Below, in pieces: positions 11,903 to 25,602 of a DNA stretch of 64,000 nt. How positions within the stretch are numbered: position 1 is the stretch's first letter; each line of letters opens with the position of its first letter. This DNA comes from Sebastes aleutianus (taxonomy: Eukaryota; Chordata; Actinopteri; Perciformes; Sebastidae). The notes below the pieces were generated by a model. The model saw only the letters and a program-made list of their open reading frames with translations. It was not told where the DNA came from and did not search any database. The position numbers were made by a program, and so were the translations under genes. The stretch lies in contig CAKAKS010000060.1 in the NCBI GenBank assembly GCA_916700875.1, forward strand, positions 29,420,189-29,484,188. Direction: 5' to 3'.

Positions 11903-14900
11903 ATAAAGAAGAAGAGGAAGAAAAAATATGAATGTCATGCTTAATGGTAAATATAAACGCACGCATTTTAGAACTTTTTATTATTTTTAAATGTGCAGAA
12001 ACAGGCCTGTGCCATTTCTGCACGAATAAGCAGCAGCGCACTCGTGCTATTCGTGGGGTTAAGTACATCCATCTCCTCTAATTCATTTAACAACTTCTTC
12101 AGCGTGCAGCCAGAAGTGATGCTGCTCCTCACCTGAGGACTTTCAGGTTCAAAGTTGCTTGAAGTTCTTATATTTTTCTCTCAGATTATGAAGACATATT
12201 TTTTTTGCATCTTGTTTGTCAGGACTTATAATTTTCTTTTTACTCATTATAATGAAGTGTGTGTGTTGACACATCAAACCGCTGACATCACACATCTATT
12301 AGAAATGCTGAAGCTATTGCAGCTCCAACTGCCCATCCACTTTTACTACTTTTTATTAGGCCATTAGAGCCACTTCATTTATTCTCTCCATATACTTACT
12401 ATTTAATTACGTGTCAACTTGCTTCAACACTTTTATTGCTGTAACATGAAGTGTACTCTCAAAAAAAAAAAAAAGGTGTGATGGACTCATGGAAACAAAC
12501 AGTTAATGAATTTATTGCTTTCTTTCTTTCTCTTTCTGCATGACTTGGTGTGAGTCAGTCACATAGATGTGATGATACAGAGATGGTGTAGTAATGCTGT
12601 CTGGACTGCCTTGTGGCTTTTGTCACAGTGCTGATAAAGTAATTTCAGGTACAACCAGACCTGTGTGTGTGTGTGTGTGTGATAAGCAGTTATGAGAAGA
12701 TGTATTGCCATGTTAAAAGTGCGTGGGCACTGATGTTCTGTGGTTTACAGGTTTTTAAAGGTTTCAGTCTCTGCTCATTTAGAAAATAGCTGACAGTTCA
12801 CACACCGGCATGGCCACTCTGATTATTTATATATATATATATATATACTGTCAGCACAAATACACTCATCTAATGTAGACTAGAGTTTGTATTGTGGGTA
12901 TAATCTGCCATGAAGATTATATTTGCTAATTTAGCCGTGGTGCTCCGTGAAAATGATCATAAAGTGCAGAGAAAATCACAATAAAATCCGGTGTAGAAGG
13001 TCGCATTAAAACTTGATCAGATAATTAAAGGGCATATAATCGGTGTCAGTTAATATCTTGCTGTCGGGTCGTGTCGCTCACGTAAGATCACGAGGTCAAG
13101 CATGGCACCTCTCTATGGAGGAAAAAAAAAAAAAACAGGTTATGGCACAGCAATGGGTGAGTTTCTCTCCTTTTATCGTTGCAGATCTGTGGCAGTTCAA
13201 GGTGCTGTGGCTTATCTGGTCAGTGCCTTTTACAGCAATGACACGCAGCCCTTTTCCTGTCTCAGGCTGCCATGTATCACTTCTTGTAAAAAGTCTTCAG
13301 ACAAGACGAACGCCTCAACGGCAGCTTGAAACAAATACTTCTCGGTTTTACTCCTCCTCGGCTCTTCATTAGAAACCACTTTTTTTTTTAGTTTGTGGTT
13401 GTTAAAACTGGCACAAATAAATGCTCGAATACACATCCACAGTCAGCCTGTGTAGCGAACATGTCAACACATAAACTTGTTTGGCAGCAATGATAAGAAT
13501 CAGAGGGCGATGATGGCGCCAGGTCACACACATCCAGCAGTAAACATCTGCCGTAGATTATTAGCGTGTAATTAATTCCTTTGAATGTGTTCACAGTTCT
13601 TACAACAACCATTAGGAAGAAGTCTCGGAAAACACCTCTGAACCTTCTAACTTACAGGTTTAACCTTGTTACACTCATTTTCTTTCCCCTCAGAGCTTAG
13701 TTTTGTTTTCATTACAACTAAGCGAAACTAGTGCACGCTGCATTTACTGTACTGTAGTAGTGTACTAGCAGGAAATCAGCTTCTCACAAACAGTGGGGGA
13801 TCTCTCGCTGCCTATTCCTTTTAAATCCCAGCGTCTGCATCACAACCTCCTTTATTCATCAGGTCGGCAGTGTGTGAACTGCAGGACAGGAGGGGCGACG
13901 ACTTCTGTGCCTCACCAGTTAAACCTTGTACCCCTCCGGTGTCGAGCAGATTAGTTAAACCCAGCGTCTGCGTGTTGGCGTGTCGAGCTCTCGCTCGGTC
14001 TCAGGTTAACAGACGCTGAAGAGCAGGTTGTCAGAGGAGAGCGAGAGTAGACGACAAAAGTTTGACCCTGAGAGACCAATTAGTGTGCATGTTGGAGAGA
14101 GCGCAGGTTGTGATATCTTTTGTTGTTTTTGCGGCTCAGAAACGATATTAAGAATGCCTCATCACTTCGATTTAAAATTGAATTACGCTCTGAATCATCA
14201 GTTTTTATTGCTTACAGGAAAATAAAAATGTCCAGGGGAAAGTGTTCACTAAAAAAAGAAACCTCTATATGTTTGTAACTCTGTCTTATAGCTTTGTGTT
14301 GGAGTTTTGAATTCCCGCATGCCGGTTATTAAAACCCCTGCTGCTGGGTATTTGCTGGGTGTTTAGAGCAGGGCTGCGCCTCACTTTGCTGAGACTGATA
14401 TCTCGGCTAAAACCATTAATCGTCTTTCTTTACCACCTCGATAATTATCTCTGTAGCAAAATAACAGCTCAGCAAACAGTGAAATTATACCTGTGGTAGG
14501 GAGCAGAGTAAATACCTGTTTAGCTGCCAGCAAATGTATTTATTAGACTGTCGCCAGTAAATAAGAGGCCTGTCTCGTTTTTTAATGTGTGGCTCTTTGG
14601 GGATTCCACCCCTCCACAAACCACCCACCCCTCCTCTGTATGAAATAGCTCTGTTATGATTGCTAATAGAGGAGAGAGATAACAATGATTCCCAGCGTCT
14701 TTTTTTTGATGACATGTTGCAACTAGTTTGGAAAAAGAAAAGGTTGCTGTGTTAATAGGGACCGCTGCATTCCAGGGCTCAAAAAAATGTAAGAAAGCCC
14801 CCCTCCGACAGTTACAGACATACCACCCTGGGTGGGTGCTTAGTGTGTGATTCGGGAGTTACAGCTCATTTTGTCATTATCTGGAAAGTTCTTTATATAA

Positions 14901-16749
14901 ATGAAAAAGAAGGGAGGAGGGGGGTTATGTTGTCCCAGTCCCAGCATGTTTGACTGCATTTATTCTGGCATATGCTTTGCATACTGTTGATCCAGATTCC
15001 TTGGCTTAGCGATAAAAGCGTCACATTGTTTTTGGGTCCTGACAATCAGCCCCGTTCGTCGAATGGGTTGGCGTGTCCTCCCCGCGAGATAAAAAAACCC
15101 AAAGTCCGTCATGTCGGTTTTGTCACGCTTTTTACAAAAATGACATCCCTCCTATGTTCGATTTTTTTTTGTGTGTGTTTGTTTGTTCTTGTTATTTAGC
15201 GCGCTTCATGCTACCATGGCAAATATAATTTAAGCAAGCGTATACATCTAAGTTTTCACGATTCAAATCACATTATTACAGGTCTCATCGTATGTTTTTT
15301 TTCTTGAGAGGAAAAAAAAAACTCATTGTCTTTTATTCCGATGCTTGTCTTTATCCAATCTGTGTAGGTTTTTCTGAATCCTTTGTTCGGAGAGGAAAAA
15401 AAAAAAAGAGAGCGATTTAGAGGAAAGCGCATCCCGCTAAGATCAGGTTGTTAATACCCACCCACATACTCCAATGAAACAATTTCAACAGATACTGTAT
15501 TCTCTGTCTGAGTCTCACACACACACACACACACACCCTTGCCTTATCAACTGTTTTGTTCGTCAGAGGATGGATGATGCGTCCTTTGACGAGGGATTAA
15601 ATATGCAAAGAAAAATATGTAGATAAAGAACCGCATCCTTAAGTCTGCACCTCTCATTCAATACTTCTGCCTAAGCCTCGATATTAAGAGCCGTCTCCCC
15701 CCACATGCTCGCATCCCATCGCTCCTTTCATCTCAGCGTAGCGCCACTTCTCGCACACTGTGGCGAGTAACACCATCCCATCACCTGCCTTCGTTTCTTT
15801 TAACACTCCCAAGAACTCCCCACAAGGCCTGGGCTGCCGTGTCCTTCACCGAGCAGGATGTGGCAACCTTTCAGTCTGTCCTCTGTCAGCGCCACAAATC
15901 CATCTTCAGGATCTCATTCTCTCTCTCTTGCTTACACACATAAAACACACTCCTGTATTTCCATAGTTGTTTATTTGTTGCGATCCACGAGGCAGAAATT
16001 AGAGTTTAATTATACGGTCAGGTGATGACCGGAGTCCAGCGAGCAGTGACAGGAAAGTCATTTATTTAAAAATGCCCGTTGATTGTTCTGTGACTGATTG
16101 GTTTTAGAATTTGATAAAGAGAGCGAGAGAGTGAGGAGGTGATGAACAATGTGGCGAAGGTTCCTCTTGTAGCTCTATTCCTGTGAGGAAGACTGACACG
16201 GGCCTTACCTGACCTCGCTTGGTGTTAATTACGGCTGACGTCGACCTGATGACACGGCAGCCGACTGCAGTGTCAGGGTTCAGGCCGAGGTCCGGACCCT
16301 GAGGCCAGATACCTTGTTCGACACGGCGCCGGAGCACGCTCGCCGCCACTCAGCGGATGTACATGTGTCTCTGTGTGTGTGTGTGTGTGTGTGTGGCATG
16401 CATCTGCGTGGGAGTTGCATTGTGTACAGTGCACACCACACGTCGTAAGGGGTGGGTGTCGAGAGCTGAGAGTTACGATGTGAGAACAAGGGGTGTAAGT
16501 GGAGCGCTGGTTGTCTTGAAAAAAAAAAAGATGTTCGTCTTCCACGGCGACGCACACACAGACCCTTCGAGGCCCGACCAGCGTTAGGCCTTCCTGTCAG
16601 CAGACCTAAGGTGGAGACCACTCGCTCCGCTTCTATTTCTGTCGACTTCATGTGATTATAAAACAATTAAGCACTTAGGAGTCGACTCTCAGTTCATTAC
16701 ATCCCCCCTTGTTCTTTCTTTCTCTCCCCTCTCCCTCCTCCCACACCGA

Positions 16750-16945
16750 AGCGCGGACATTATGAGAAATGCAGAAATCACCTTATTTCGCCAGTAATTG
16801 AAAGCCACACTAGATGCATGAGAGGCTAATGGAAAACATGGAACTAATTTGATTTGGAGGATATGTTCATTATGGAATATTTAGTCTATCTGTGTGCTTA
16901 ACTCGTAACAACTGATTAAGCAATTTTTCATGGTCCTCAGATGTG
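16750..16945. promoter_or_regulatory. Candidate conserved non-coding element (upstream)
   Basis: Non-repetitive, balanced composition, no open frame, and several homeodomain-type cores (AGTAATTG, GCTAATGG, ACTAATTT, GATTAAGC). Such islands between repeats are often enhancers near developmental regulators. This is inferred from texture only; conservation was not measured. Confidence 0.22.
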
Positions 16946-17574
16946 TTACGAGGAAGAGGAGTGAACCTGGGCTGTGTTTTTTGTGCAACAGTTGTGCAGG
17001 AAGATCAGTCATTTAAAAGAAAGGTGTCGCTCACAAACAGACGATTGCATTTCTGAGAAGACAAAGCGGACAAAGTGATGACGCATTATGCCTGTAACGC
17101 CAGATTTCTTGACTTTCCATATTGTTTTTTTGTTGTTTTTTGTTTTCGTCGCACATGTGTTGGTTTAGTCTGGAGTCTGTAGCGCATTTTGAAACTCCTT
17201 TCACCACATAATGACCTACAAATGCCAACGGCACTAAACAATAGTCAAAAGCCTCCCTTTTGCATTAACTCCCTCATAATGAAAAATTAAAAGTGTAATT
17301 GTTAACACATAAAATATGATCTACTTGTGCATCAATCAGTGCTTTTGTTTAGACATTTCATTTATTTTGTTTTGCACGGCATCTACTGTACACGTCTTCC
17401 TGTACATCACTGAGGTTCATCTGTGCACCCACAGCGATGCAGGCGTGTTTTGACATGTTCCCAGACACATTATTAAATCCTTTGCAGCCTCTAATAATAC
17501 CATTATGTTTACGTGTGTGTTTTCATTGTGGGAGACACTTGCAGAAAGAGCTCAAAGTCAAACCGGTGACAGCG

Positions 17575-17710
17575 CTTAGCCCCATGCTGTTCGCTCAGAC
17601 TGGATGCGCAGACTAATTTGTATTAGTAATCCAAATAATCGTATTAATGCCCATTAGAAGCATCACGAGTGGCGAGCATGAAGACATCACAACACCTACG
17701 TACAGTAAGC
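17575..17710. promoter_or_regulatory. Candidate conserved non-coding element (upstream)
   Basis: Dense TAAT/ATTA cores (CTAATTTG, TATTAGTAATCC, AATAATCGTATTAATG, CATTAG) in single-copy sequence at 17610-17657. Inferred only. Confidence 0.22.
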
Positions 17711-20443
17711 GATGGCGCCGGCTTTCGCCTGACAGTAAATAAAGACGCTTCTCGATGTTGAGCCAACAATAATGCATTTTCTTATTCATTTTTTCACCCC
17801 TTTGTGTGATGATTATTGGTGTCCTTTAAAGAAATAGAGATAATATTTAATTCCTCCTGAGACGTAAGCATGTGGTTTAAAAAGCAGATGTGTGAGCTGA
17901 TAAGTGTGTTATGGTGTAAACACACAGTACCTGTGGTAATACACAGTGAAGGTGAAATGTATCTGCGGTGTAATGCTGACTCCTGACATTTAAATCTGAG
18001 GTGTCTTTTGTTGCAATTTAGCATCCAGTCTGTCATGTTTCTCATGTCGTTTTTCATATTTTCTGTACAAATGTAGCCAACAGGCACAGGATCTCGGCTG
18101 AACAATTGAACGTACTGTATCTCCCCGACACAAAGCCGCACCGGCGTGTAAAAACCCACCTTGAACAGAGCTAAATCTGTATTCAGCACATGATTAGAAC
18201 AGCACACGGCTAGTATTTTTAAACAGGCTTTCTGTGTTTCAAAACCCATTTTTCCCCTCTTTTCTGTGTGATACAAAACGGTATATGTTAATTGATAATC
18301 AGCAGTGTTGATTCAGTGGTGCATTCAGTGCAAATCTGTGCCCTTCTGGATGTCAGAGGGTTTTCACAGCCGCGTCGGTGCCAACCTAGCTGGCAGTGCC
18401 GGCACCTGTTGGCGGTGCCAAGGCCTGGCAGGGGTTATCGATGCTCTCTGATGGTGCCCGACAATCACAGTGGAAATGACTGCGGCTGCTTGCGTCATGC
18501 CAGATAGAAAAGAGCATTTGCCGACAATGGCTTGCTTTCACCGTCGCTCCTATTTTCCGAACGCTGCTAACTGCGGCCAAGGAAAAAACACACACAAAAA
18601 AAGGCAAAGAGAGAAACGGGGAGCTGCAGTGAAACATCGTGTAAAACATGTCGACGTAGGAAACATGTCAACATGCAGAATGTTGTGCAGCGACGGCGTG
18701 CAGGTCTAGGTGATGCAAAGTGATCCGGTGGGGAGGTTTGGGTGTGTGAGTGTGTGTGTGTGTGTGTGGAGGGGGGGGCTGCAGCCTGTCTGTGCGATTC
18801 ATGTTACTACATATCACAGTGACACCAATGGACCTGAACAGTACAATGCTGCACATCCTTTTTAGAGACCAAATATTCCATATTTCTAAATAAAAAAATA
18901 TAAAAAACAGGATAATGTCATCCTCTTTAATGCACCTATCGTGTAGCAAAGAGCTCAAGATAGACTGCAACTTCAACATGATTCATTTTTTGAATTTTAC
19001 TTTCATGTCTTAAGTGACTTTGTGGAAATTATTGTCACATTCTTCATGTCGGAATGAATCTCTGAAAATATAGTAATTACTCCCCAGTTTGGGTCCTTTA
19101 TTCAGACACACAGCAGAGCCATTTAACCACACTGCACACCGCAGCTGTGTTTAGCACACAGTGCTGGCAGCTCCCTGAAACCCCGAGAATGGTTAAGATA
19201 AGAATTGATCACTGAATCTGTGCAGCAGCTTCTTCTGCTCGTGAATTCAAACATGTCGGGGTCTTATATATACGAGCAGTTTCAACGACTCTTCTATTTC
19301 CTGTTAGAATAAAACCACAGATGTGGGACCCTTTTACAATGCAGCCGCCCCCTCAAAACTTACACCTCGCGCTAAACTAAGGTGTCAATATTGCAAGACA
19401 TTGTTCCATCTCAGGTCCGGAAGGGTGAGTTTCACATTGTATTATTTTTTCCGTTAAAAGCTTCACCGTTGGCCTTCTGCTGTGAATTTCTAATGCAGCA
19501 TTTTTTGGACACAAATGTCTTTTTGAAATGAGCAAACTTTTGACCTCACATGGGTGGGTGGAACAATGATTTGGTCTCACAGCTAGAGGTTGAATGAGAA
19601 GTGTATCTGTATTTCTACTACGCAGTGATACACCATCACTTCTTCCGTGATTGGTTCTTTGATCTGTTCCAGTTTCAGACATATTGTAAAGGGACTCCAG
19701 CATGATTTCCCCTAAAAACCGAGCTGCAAAAAACCACCGTAAATCTGAATGATTTTCTCATCACAGTTCTTCCGTAGAGTTTCTTCACCATGTCGTCGTC
19801 ACCTGACGCTGGTTACTGTCGAGCTGAGCTGAGAAGCTGTGGCGTTGCATTGTTTATGAAACAACAGCTTTGTGTGAGACGATGTAGCGTCGCTGTATTT
19901 GTGCTCTCGCACAGAGCGAGTTTATGAGCCCTGCAAAAGATTTATTAGTAAGCAGCACGTATAGAGTGTTATGTAGCATTTCACACGAGCCTGACCTTCC
20001 ACGCTCAGCTCACAACCTCTGGGTTCGTCGTCGCGATAGAGGTGTACACACACTTCCTGTTTTCTGTTGGTTTCCTGTTTTTGTTCTTACACAACCTGGA
20101 CGGACGCGCTCGCTCGTTTTCGTTTGATGTGGATGTTGGTCAGAGGTATCGGATCACATCGCCGCGCCTTGCTTGTTATAAACCTCTGTTGCCAAAAACA
20201 AAAAGCTTAATGTTCAATCTGTGGCAGTAATGAATTAATGAATACGTCTTTGGTATTGCTTTGATCCTACATACTATTTATATATCAGTATACTATATGT
20301 GTGTGTGTGTGTAAAAAACATTTCCCTTGTGGTCTTGACAATGACCTTTGCCTCACACTCTCACCTCGCTGGCTTGTCATATACCTAAAAATGGAAATAC
20401 ATCTCCGCTTCACATTACCAGACAGCATTGGTGCATTTTTTAT

Positions 20444-20448
<5 letters not shown>

Positions 20449-20498
<50 letters not shown>
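20449..20498. repeat. (GT)n microsatellite
   Basis: Twenty-five uninterrupted GT units. Confidence 0.95.
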
Positions 20499-20500
<2 letters not shown>

Positions 20501-20585
20501 ACCACATACTAGTCTGAGTGTCAGAGTGAAACAGTTATTATTAGGCCACCTTAAGGTTAGGTACAAACACCATACGAGGCGTTTA

Positions 20586-20869
20586 TTGACAATATCAACA
20601 GAGATTACCTTGTCTGATATTTTTGCTCGAGAGCAACAAAGCCTGCCAGCAGGGAGAGGTTCATGAAATAATTACAAAATAATGACAATAGCTCGCACGT
20701 CAACTTGAGAAAACCTTCCAGCTTGCTATTGTTTGCAGAGATTGTGTCGCTCTCCAGCCTCTAAACATTCCTCCTTTCCTTTCTTACCTCGCGCTTCAGT
20801 TCGTCTTCCACTTTGACAGTTCAGGGTTCTGTTGACAATATCAACAGAGATTAGCTTGTCTAATATTTT
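20586..20869 (+). repeat. Dispersed direct repeat of about 38 bp
   Basis: TTGACAATATCAACAGAGAT and then TA(C/G)CTTGTCT(G/A)ATATTTT occur at 20586-20624 and 20832-20869, 246 bp apart. Confidence 0.8.
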
Positions 20870-22084
20870 GGTATAATCCAGTTTGACATAATACAGTAAG
20901 ACTTGCTATGTAGGTAAAGTATGTGAGGTGGGAAATATCTGCCATCTTTATATTGTTTGTTTACTGACAAGAACATAGTGTACATAGATGCAGTGTCACA
21001 TATTATATTATAGTATATAACTACTTTTTTAAAGCAAACATTAACACTAGGTGCTATTAAACTGACCTAAATTATATGAAAATAAACTCCCTTTTGAAAA
21101 AATAGAATTTATATGCTCTCTTTGGTGATTATATTATGTCAGAATATATGTGTTTTACTATATTTACAACGCAATAACTAAATATTAGACTGAGTAATCC
21201 TTGCATCTTGACACTGAAAGCAGCAGGGATAGTGTGAAGGACAATAGAGCCTTCCCACTTTTTAAGGCTCATAAATATTTATTAGTGTAAATTATTGCCA
21301 TGAGGTGGTCCTTTTAAGAGTTCAAGATATAAAGTAATACCTATATAAATGTAGAACATATTCAGTATTTATTATAGTCCTTGTCTAAAGAATGAAGTCA
21401 TATATAGTTTTCCCATTTGAACAACCCATTTTTTTAGGCTTAATGATTTGTGATTTGTGATATTAATTCATAGCATAAAGTTTTTTCAGTGTCTTAGTAT
21501 GTGGGAATGTACAGTATGTGTATATTGTCTTATTGTGATGAGATGTTGTTGTTTGCTACTGCGGCAAAACCAATTTCCCCACTGGGACAAATAAAGGTCT
21601 TGAACTTGATATATAATAAGAAGTAAGTCTAACAAACTCTTGTTAGTTAAAATAATGTTTTTTTTAACTGATGTAAGTTACTTGAGGTTTTGGTGTTACC
21701 CACAAAGGTTGCATTTGGTTATGAAAAATCTGTTTATTTTTTTTCCTTTATTAAACCTCACTGTATTAAGTGAGAACGAGTAGATATTGTGTTGTGCTTT
21801 ATATAAGAGTATGCTGTATAGAGAGTGCAAAAAAAGTGGAAAAAAAGCGGATAAATCTAGTGGCTGAATGTTATTCAATTTTATCAATTGCAACTTTAAA
21901 ATGGACTAGCTTTCACATAAAAAGCTTGTCTGTAAATGCAAAAAATTATTTTGGGGTACACTTTAGTTTATTGTTATGGTTTATTTATTTTTCTCAGTCA
22001 GAACTGACTGGAGGTCAAATAGTTCTCCTTATACCTTTTTGCTATTTTGGACCAAATCATGTGTATGAATGTGAAAAAAAAATT

Positions 22085-22284
22085 AAAATAAAAACTATTT
22101 TTTGGGGCAAAAGTAAATAAAAAACCCCCCAAATAAATATTTAAGATTTGTGTAATATTTTGTAAAATAAAAACTATTCATTGGGCAAAGGTAAATAAAT
22201 AAATAAAAAAAAATACATATTTAAGATGTGTGTAATATTTTGTAAAATAAAAACTATTTATTAGGCAAAAGTAAATAAAAAAAA
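22085..22284 (+). repeat. 79-80-bp tandem repeat, about 2.5 copies
   Basis: AAAATAAAAACTATT recurs at 22085, 22164 and 22244, each followed by GGGCAAA/AGGCAAA, GTAAATAAA and, in the first two, TTAAGAT-TGTGTAATATTTTG. Very AT-rich; it lies just upstream of the candidate promoter region. Confidence 0.85.
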
Positions 22285-22439
22285 TATATATATGTAGGGT
22301 GTGTGTGTTGTGTGTGTGTGCGTGCGTGCACGTGAGCATCTGTGTGTGTGTTACTCAGTAATAAATGCAGGACCGCCTCACTCTAATCAAGCTGATTAAA
22401 AATTCCTGCGCGCACAGCCGGAAATCGCACCACCACCGT

Positions 22440-22441
22440 TC

Positions 22442-22493
<52 letters not shown>

Positions 22494-23580
22494 TGTTAAT
22501 GTGTGTATGCATGAGTGTGTGTGTGTTTTGTCTCCCCCCTTCACCACTTTTCTTTCTCCACTTTTATTTCTCTCCACCAGGACTTTTTTCCTGTCCTGAG
22601 ACACGGCGGAGGTTTTTTTTTTTTTTTTATTATTATCATTATTATTTTATTATAAGGGGGATTATTTCTTCCTCTCTCACTCCACCAACCCAACACACAC
22701 ACATTCACCCCCTCCTATCTTCAATTTTTTTTTTTTTTTTACCCCCCTCTCTACTGAGCAGCAGCTCGGCATTAGAAATGAGGAGGAGAAAGGGAAAGCA
22801 CAAGCAGAGCAGCAGAGAGAGAGGAGAGAGGAGAGAGAGGAGGAGTGATGAGTCAATACAACTAATAATTTAATGGGGACAGAGAGAGAGAGAGAGAGAG
22901 ACAGAAGAGAGGGAGATATAGAAAGAAAGAGGAGCTCCGTCCGGATCCACCAACCAACCAACCAACCAGCCAACAGGACACCTCCTACTATCACTACTCT
23001 GATGCATCCACAGCAAAGCCTTATTCTAATGCTCGACATCGGAAAGTAAACCGGCACTTTTTGACCCCCTGTTTCGACATATCGTCTCTGCACATCGTCG
23101 AGTTATTATCATGAGGTTTCAGTCTGCAGCCGGTAGTCAAATCCAAGCTAAAGCCGACAGACGTTCAGCTATTTTTCTGCGCGTTTATTTATTATAGCGT
23201 CGGAGGTTTATTATCATTAGAAATTAGAACTGTGCGTCCGAGAGGTGCGTCGCTTCTTTTCTGTCTTCTACTGGCTGGATGATGTTGTGGTGCGAACTAA
23301 AGCAGCAGAAGTAACCGATTTCGTGTTGCTAAATGTCGGTGCCGGTTCTTCTTCCATCGGTATCCGTGTTTTTCCTCCAGTTGGACGGAATCAGCTAACG
23401 GACACAGCTCCATTACGCACTCACAACACACACTCAACACACACTATATTACCAAATGTTCGCCTGTCTCGGTCCATCTCGACCTCGTCGTCTCTCGCAC
23501 AGAGCCGGCTTGTTGTTGTTGTTGTTGTCTCCTCGCAGCACCGCCTGCAAGAGCCGGAGAAAGCGTCTTTTTAAGCACTA
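22440..23580 (+). promoter_or_regulatory. Candidate satb1 promoter / 5' untranslated exon region
   Basis: A (CT)n-(GT)n tract (22445-22496) and purine-rich GAGAGA stretches lead into sequence with clustered CpG dinucleotides (about 23030-23580: cgtcg, gccgacag, gcgtcgg, gtgcgtcc). No long open frame is present and the position is 2-3 kb upstream of the first coding exon. GA/CT-rich, CpG-bearing leader sequence of this kind is typical of vertebrate developmental-gene first exons. Possible donors include 23243 (GAG|gtgcgt) and 23732 (CAG|gtttgg); I cannot choose between them. No transcription start can be read from the sequence. Confidence 0.35.
22445..22496. repeat. (CT)n-(GT)n compound microsatellite
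   Basis: About 16 CT units passing directly into about 10 GT units, at the edge of the candidate promoter. Confidence 0.95.
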
Positions 23581-24591
23581 TTTTCTTTAGATTTGCTGTC
23601 ATGCACACGTAGAGAGAGACAGAGGAGAGAGAGGAAGAGGAGTTTTTTCTTTTTCTACCCTGGCCAAACTTGAAGAAGACGGTGGTGTTATATATATATA
23701 TGCTCCCAAGTGCTGCTGAAGTGCTGCGATTCAGGTTTGGAAGATTTTTTTCTCACTCAACTTGTCCTCCTCCTCCTTCTTAACTCTGTGTCCATAAACT
23801 CCTCTTTTGTGTGCGTGTGTTTTTTAAGGTCATTTAAAAATCCTGACCTGGATCCTGGACTGTGTATCTGGATTCTTTTTTGGCCCCCTTTTATTTTGTG
23901 GGGGGAATTATTATTTGCCTCATTGCATGTTATGAATGGAGGAGTTCATGATCTTTTGCATGGTGGGGGGGGGGTTGGGTCACTCTTTGACAACAGCATT
24001 CATGTTCATCAGCATTTAACCTGCATGCAGAAAATAACTACTTTTCCATTGCAGTTTAACACATCTACGGTGTGCAGGACAGATAATAATGCACACAGTG
24101 CACTTTCATAGACTAAGCTACTGGAGTTACCCTGCACTATACTCACTTTTAACAGTCTCTTCTGCACTATATTCACTTTGTTTTAATAGTCCTGTATCAC
24201 AGCTGTTACCCTGTTAACTCTCTACCTCATTTCTCATCCCACATTATATTCCATATTTGACATTTCTTAATCCCCTGGTCTCTACTGTATATCTCCTATA
24301 TTTTATTATTCAGCACTATGTCACTTTTTGTACTATATTCACATTTTTAATAGTCCTGTATCTCAGCTGTTACCCTGCAGTATATTCAGTTTTAACAGTT
24401 TTCTTCATCTCCTTGTATTTTTATATCTGGTATATTTTTTTGTACTTTGCACTACTAACTTTTTTACTGCCTTTTTACTAACATGTTTTGCACTATGGAA
24501 CTGTGATGCTGGAAACTTGAATTTCCCTCGGGATCAATAAAGTTACTATCTATCTATCTATCTATCTATCTATCCATCTATCTATCTATCC

Positions 24592-24658
<67 letters not shown>

Positions 24659-25602
24659 CATCTATCTATCTTAAAGTTTACTCCGGGGTGAGTTCAAATA
24701 ATGTCTGATTCGTGCAGCTTCAGCCTCAATCAATATAGCTTTGTGTCTGCACTAAAAGCACCTGTGGTTAAAGCTGCCGTATAGAGTAGAGGCTCCTCCA
24801 TCTTTTCCTTCCTCTCTATATATCTTTAACTTTTTGATGATTGTCCTCATGAGTCAGCAGCTGTCTGTTTTGAAGTTTCCAGAAGCTGCTGCCTCTTTTT
24901 TTCCCCCCATCATCCCAAAGTTGTGAACTTATTCCTTTCCATGAATATCTTCCGCTTGCTAAAAATCTAAAAATAAAGTTCACACCTGTAAAGTCATCAT
25001 GTAACTGACTGTGTGTGTTTGTGTGTGTGTGTGCGTGCGTCTGTCACAAACAAAAATGACGTTGCGGCCTTTCGCCTCCCTTCCCCTCCGAGCTGCGTCA
25101 TGAATGTGAAGCCACACGAAGTGACTCAGAAACCGAATTACGTTTTTCCCTCCCTGCGTGCGCCGCAGCAGAACCTTGTTCCTTGAACTGCACTGTATTC
25201 ATTCAAGTGGAATCTCCCAGCAAATTAATGTGTTTGCACTAAAAACTGGGGCTTGTTTGCCCCCTCTCGCATGGGAATCTCTAGTGGGACACCCATACAT
25301 AATACATGTGTTGAAAAATGGGAACATTACAGCGGCACGAAAACGTCACCGTGGCCCGAGTCGTCATAACTGAAGCGAATTGACAGTTATTGCCGTGTTC
25401 TCAGAGGTTTCAATTACTTAAAGCACATTTTCTTTTTTGCTCTATAAAAACGTCCCACCACGTCTTCACATGTCAGTGACATCAACACAAAAGATTTTGT
25501 TCATTACTCCCCTCGTATCACGTTTCAGTGCTTTCTTTTATGCCGCACACATATCTTCTCTCCGCTTGATGGCTGAACGGTTCTGCGTTTGTGTCTCCCC
25601 AG
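23581..25602 (+). other. Sequence between candidate promoter region and first coding exon
   Basis: Likely 5' leader and/or intron. It holds a retroposon-like tail with (CTAT)n (24100-24672). The last 40 nt before 25603 form a pyrimidine-containing acceptor. Confidence 0.5.
24100..24672 (+). repeat. Retroposon-like 3' tail followed by (CTAT)n
   Basis: About 24110-24510 repeats GCACTATATTCACTTT-like phrases. It ends TTTCCCTCGGGATCAATAAAGT and runs into (CTAT)n at 24544-24672 with occasional CCAT units. Fish retroposons commonly end TTTCCCT-GGGATCAATAAAG plus a tetranucleotide tail. A similar end without the tail is at 6279-6318. No reverse-transcriptase frame is present. Confidence 0.5.

Larger units (their letters stand above)
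11903..22084. other. Upstream non-coding sequence
   Basis: No coding exon supported. CpG-bearing patches occur near 13860-14060, 16200-16340 and 19780-20170; microsatellites at 15512-15536, 16373-16394, 18741-18768 and 20449-20498. From about 20860 to 22084 the sequence becomes strongly AT-rich, with a retroposon-like tail (CCCCACTGGGACAAATAAAGG) near 21576-21597. Confidence 0.5.

Noticed and set aside
17794..18276. A 160-codon minus-strand open frame upstream
   Set aside because: No known motif; AT-balanced intergenic sequence; not supported by any neighbouring exon-like segment.
24257..24540. Hydrophobic, membrane-like open frames
   Set aside because: AT-rich retroposon-like repeat ending in AATAAAG and (CTAT)n; hydrophobicity results from T-rich codons.
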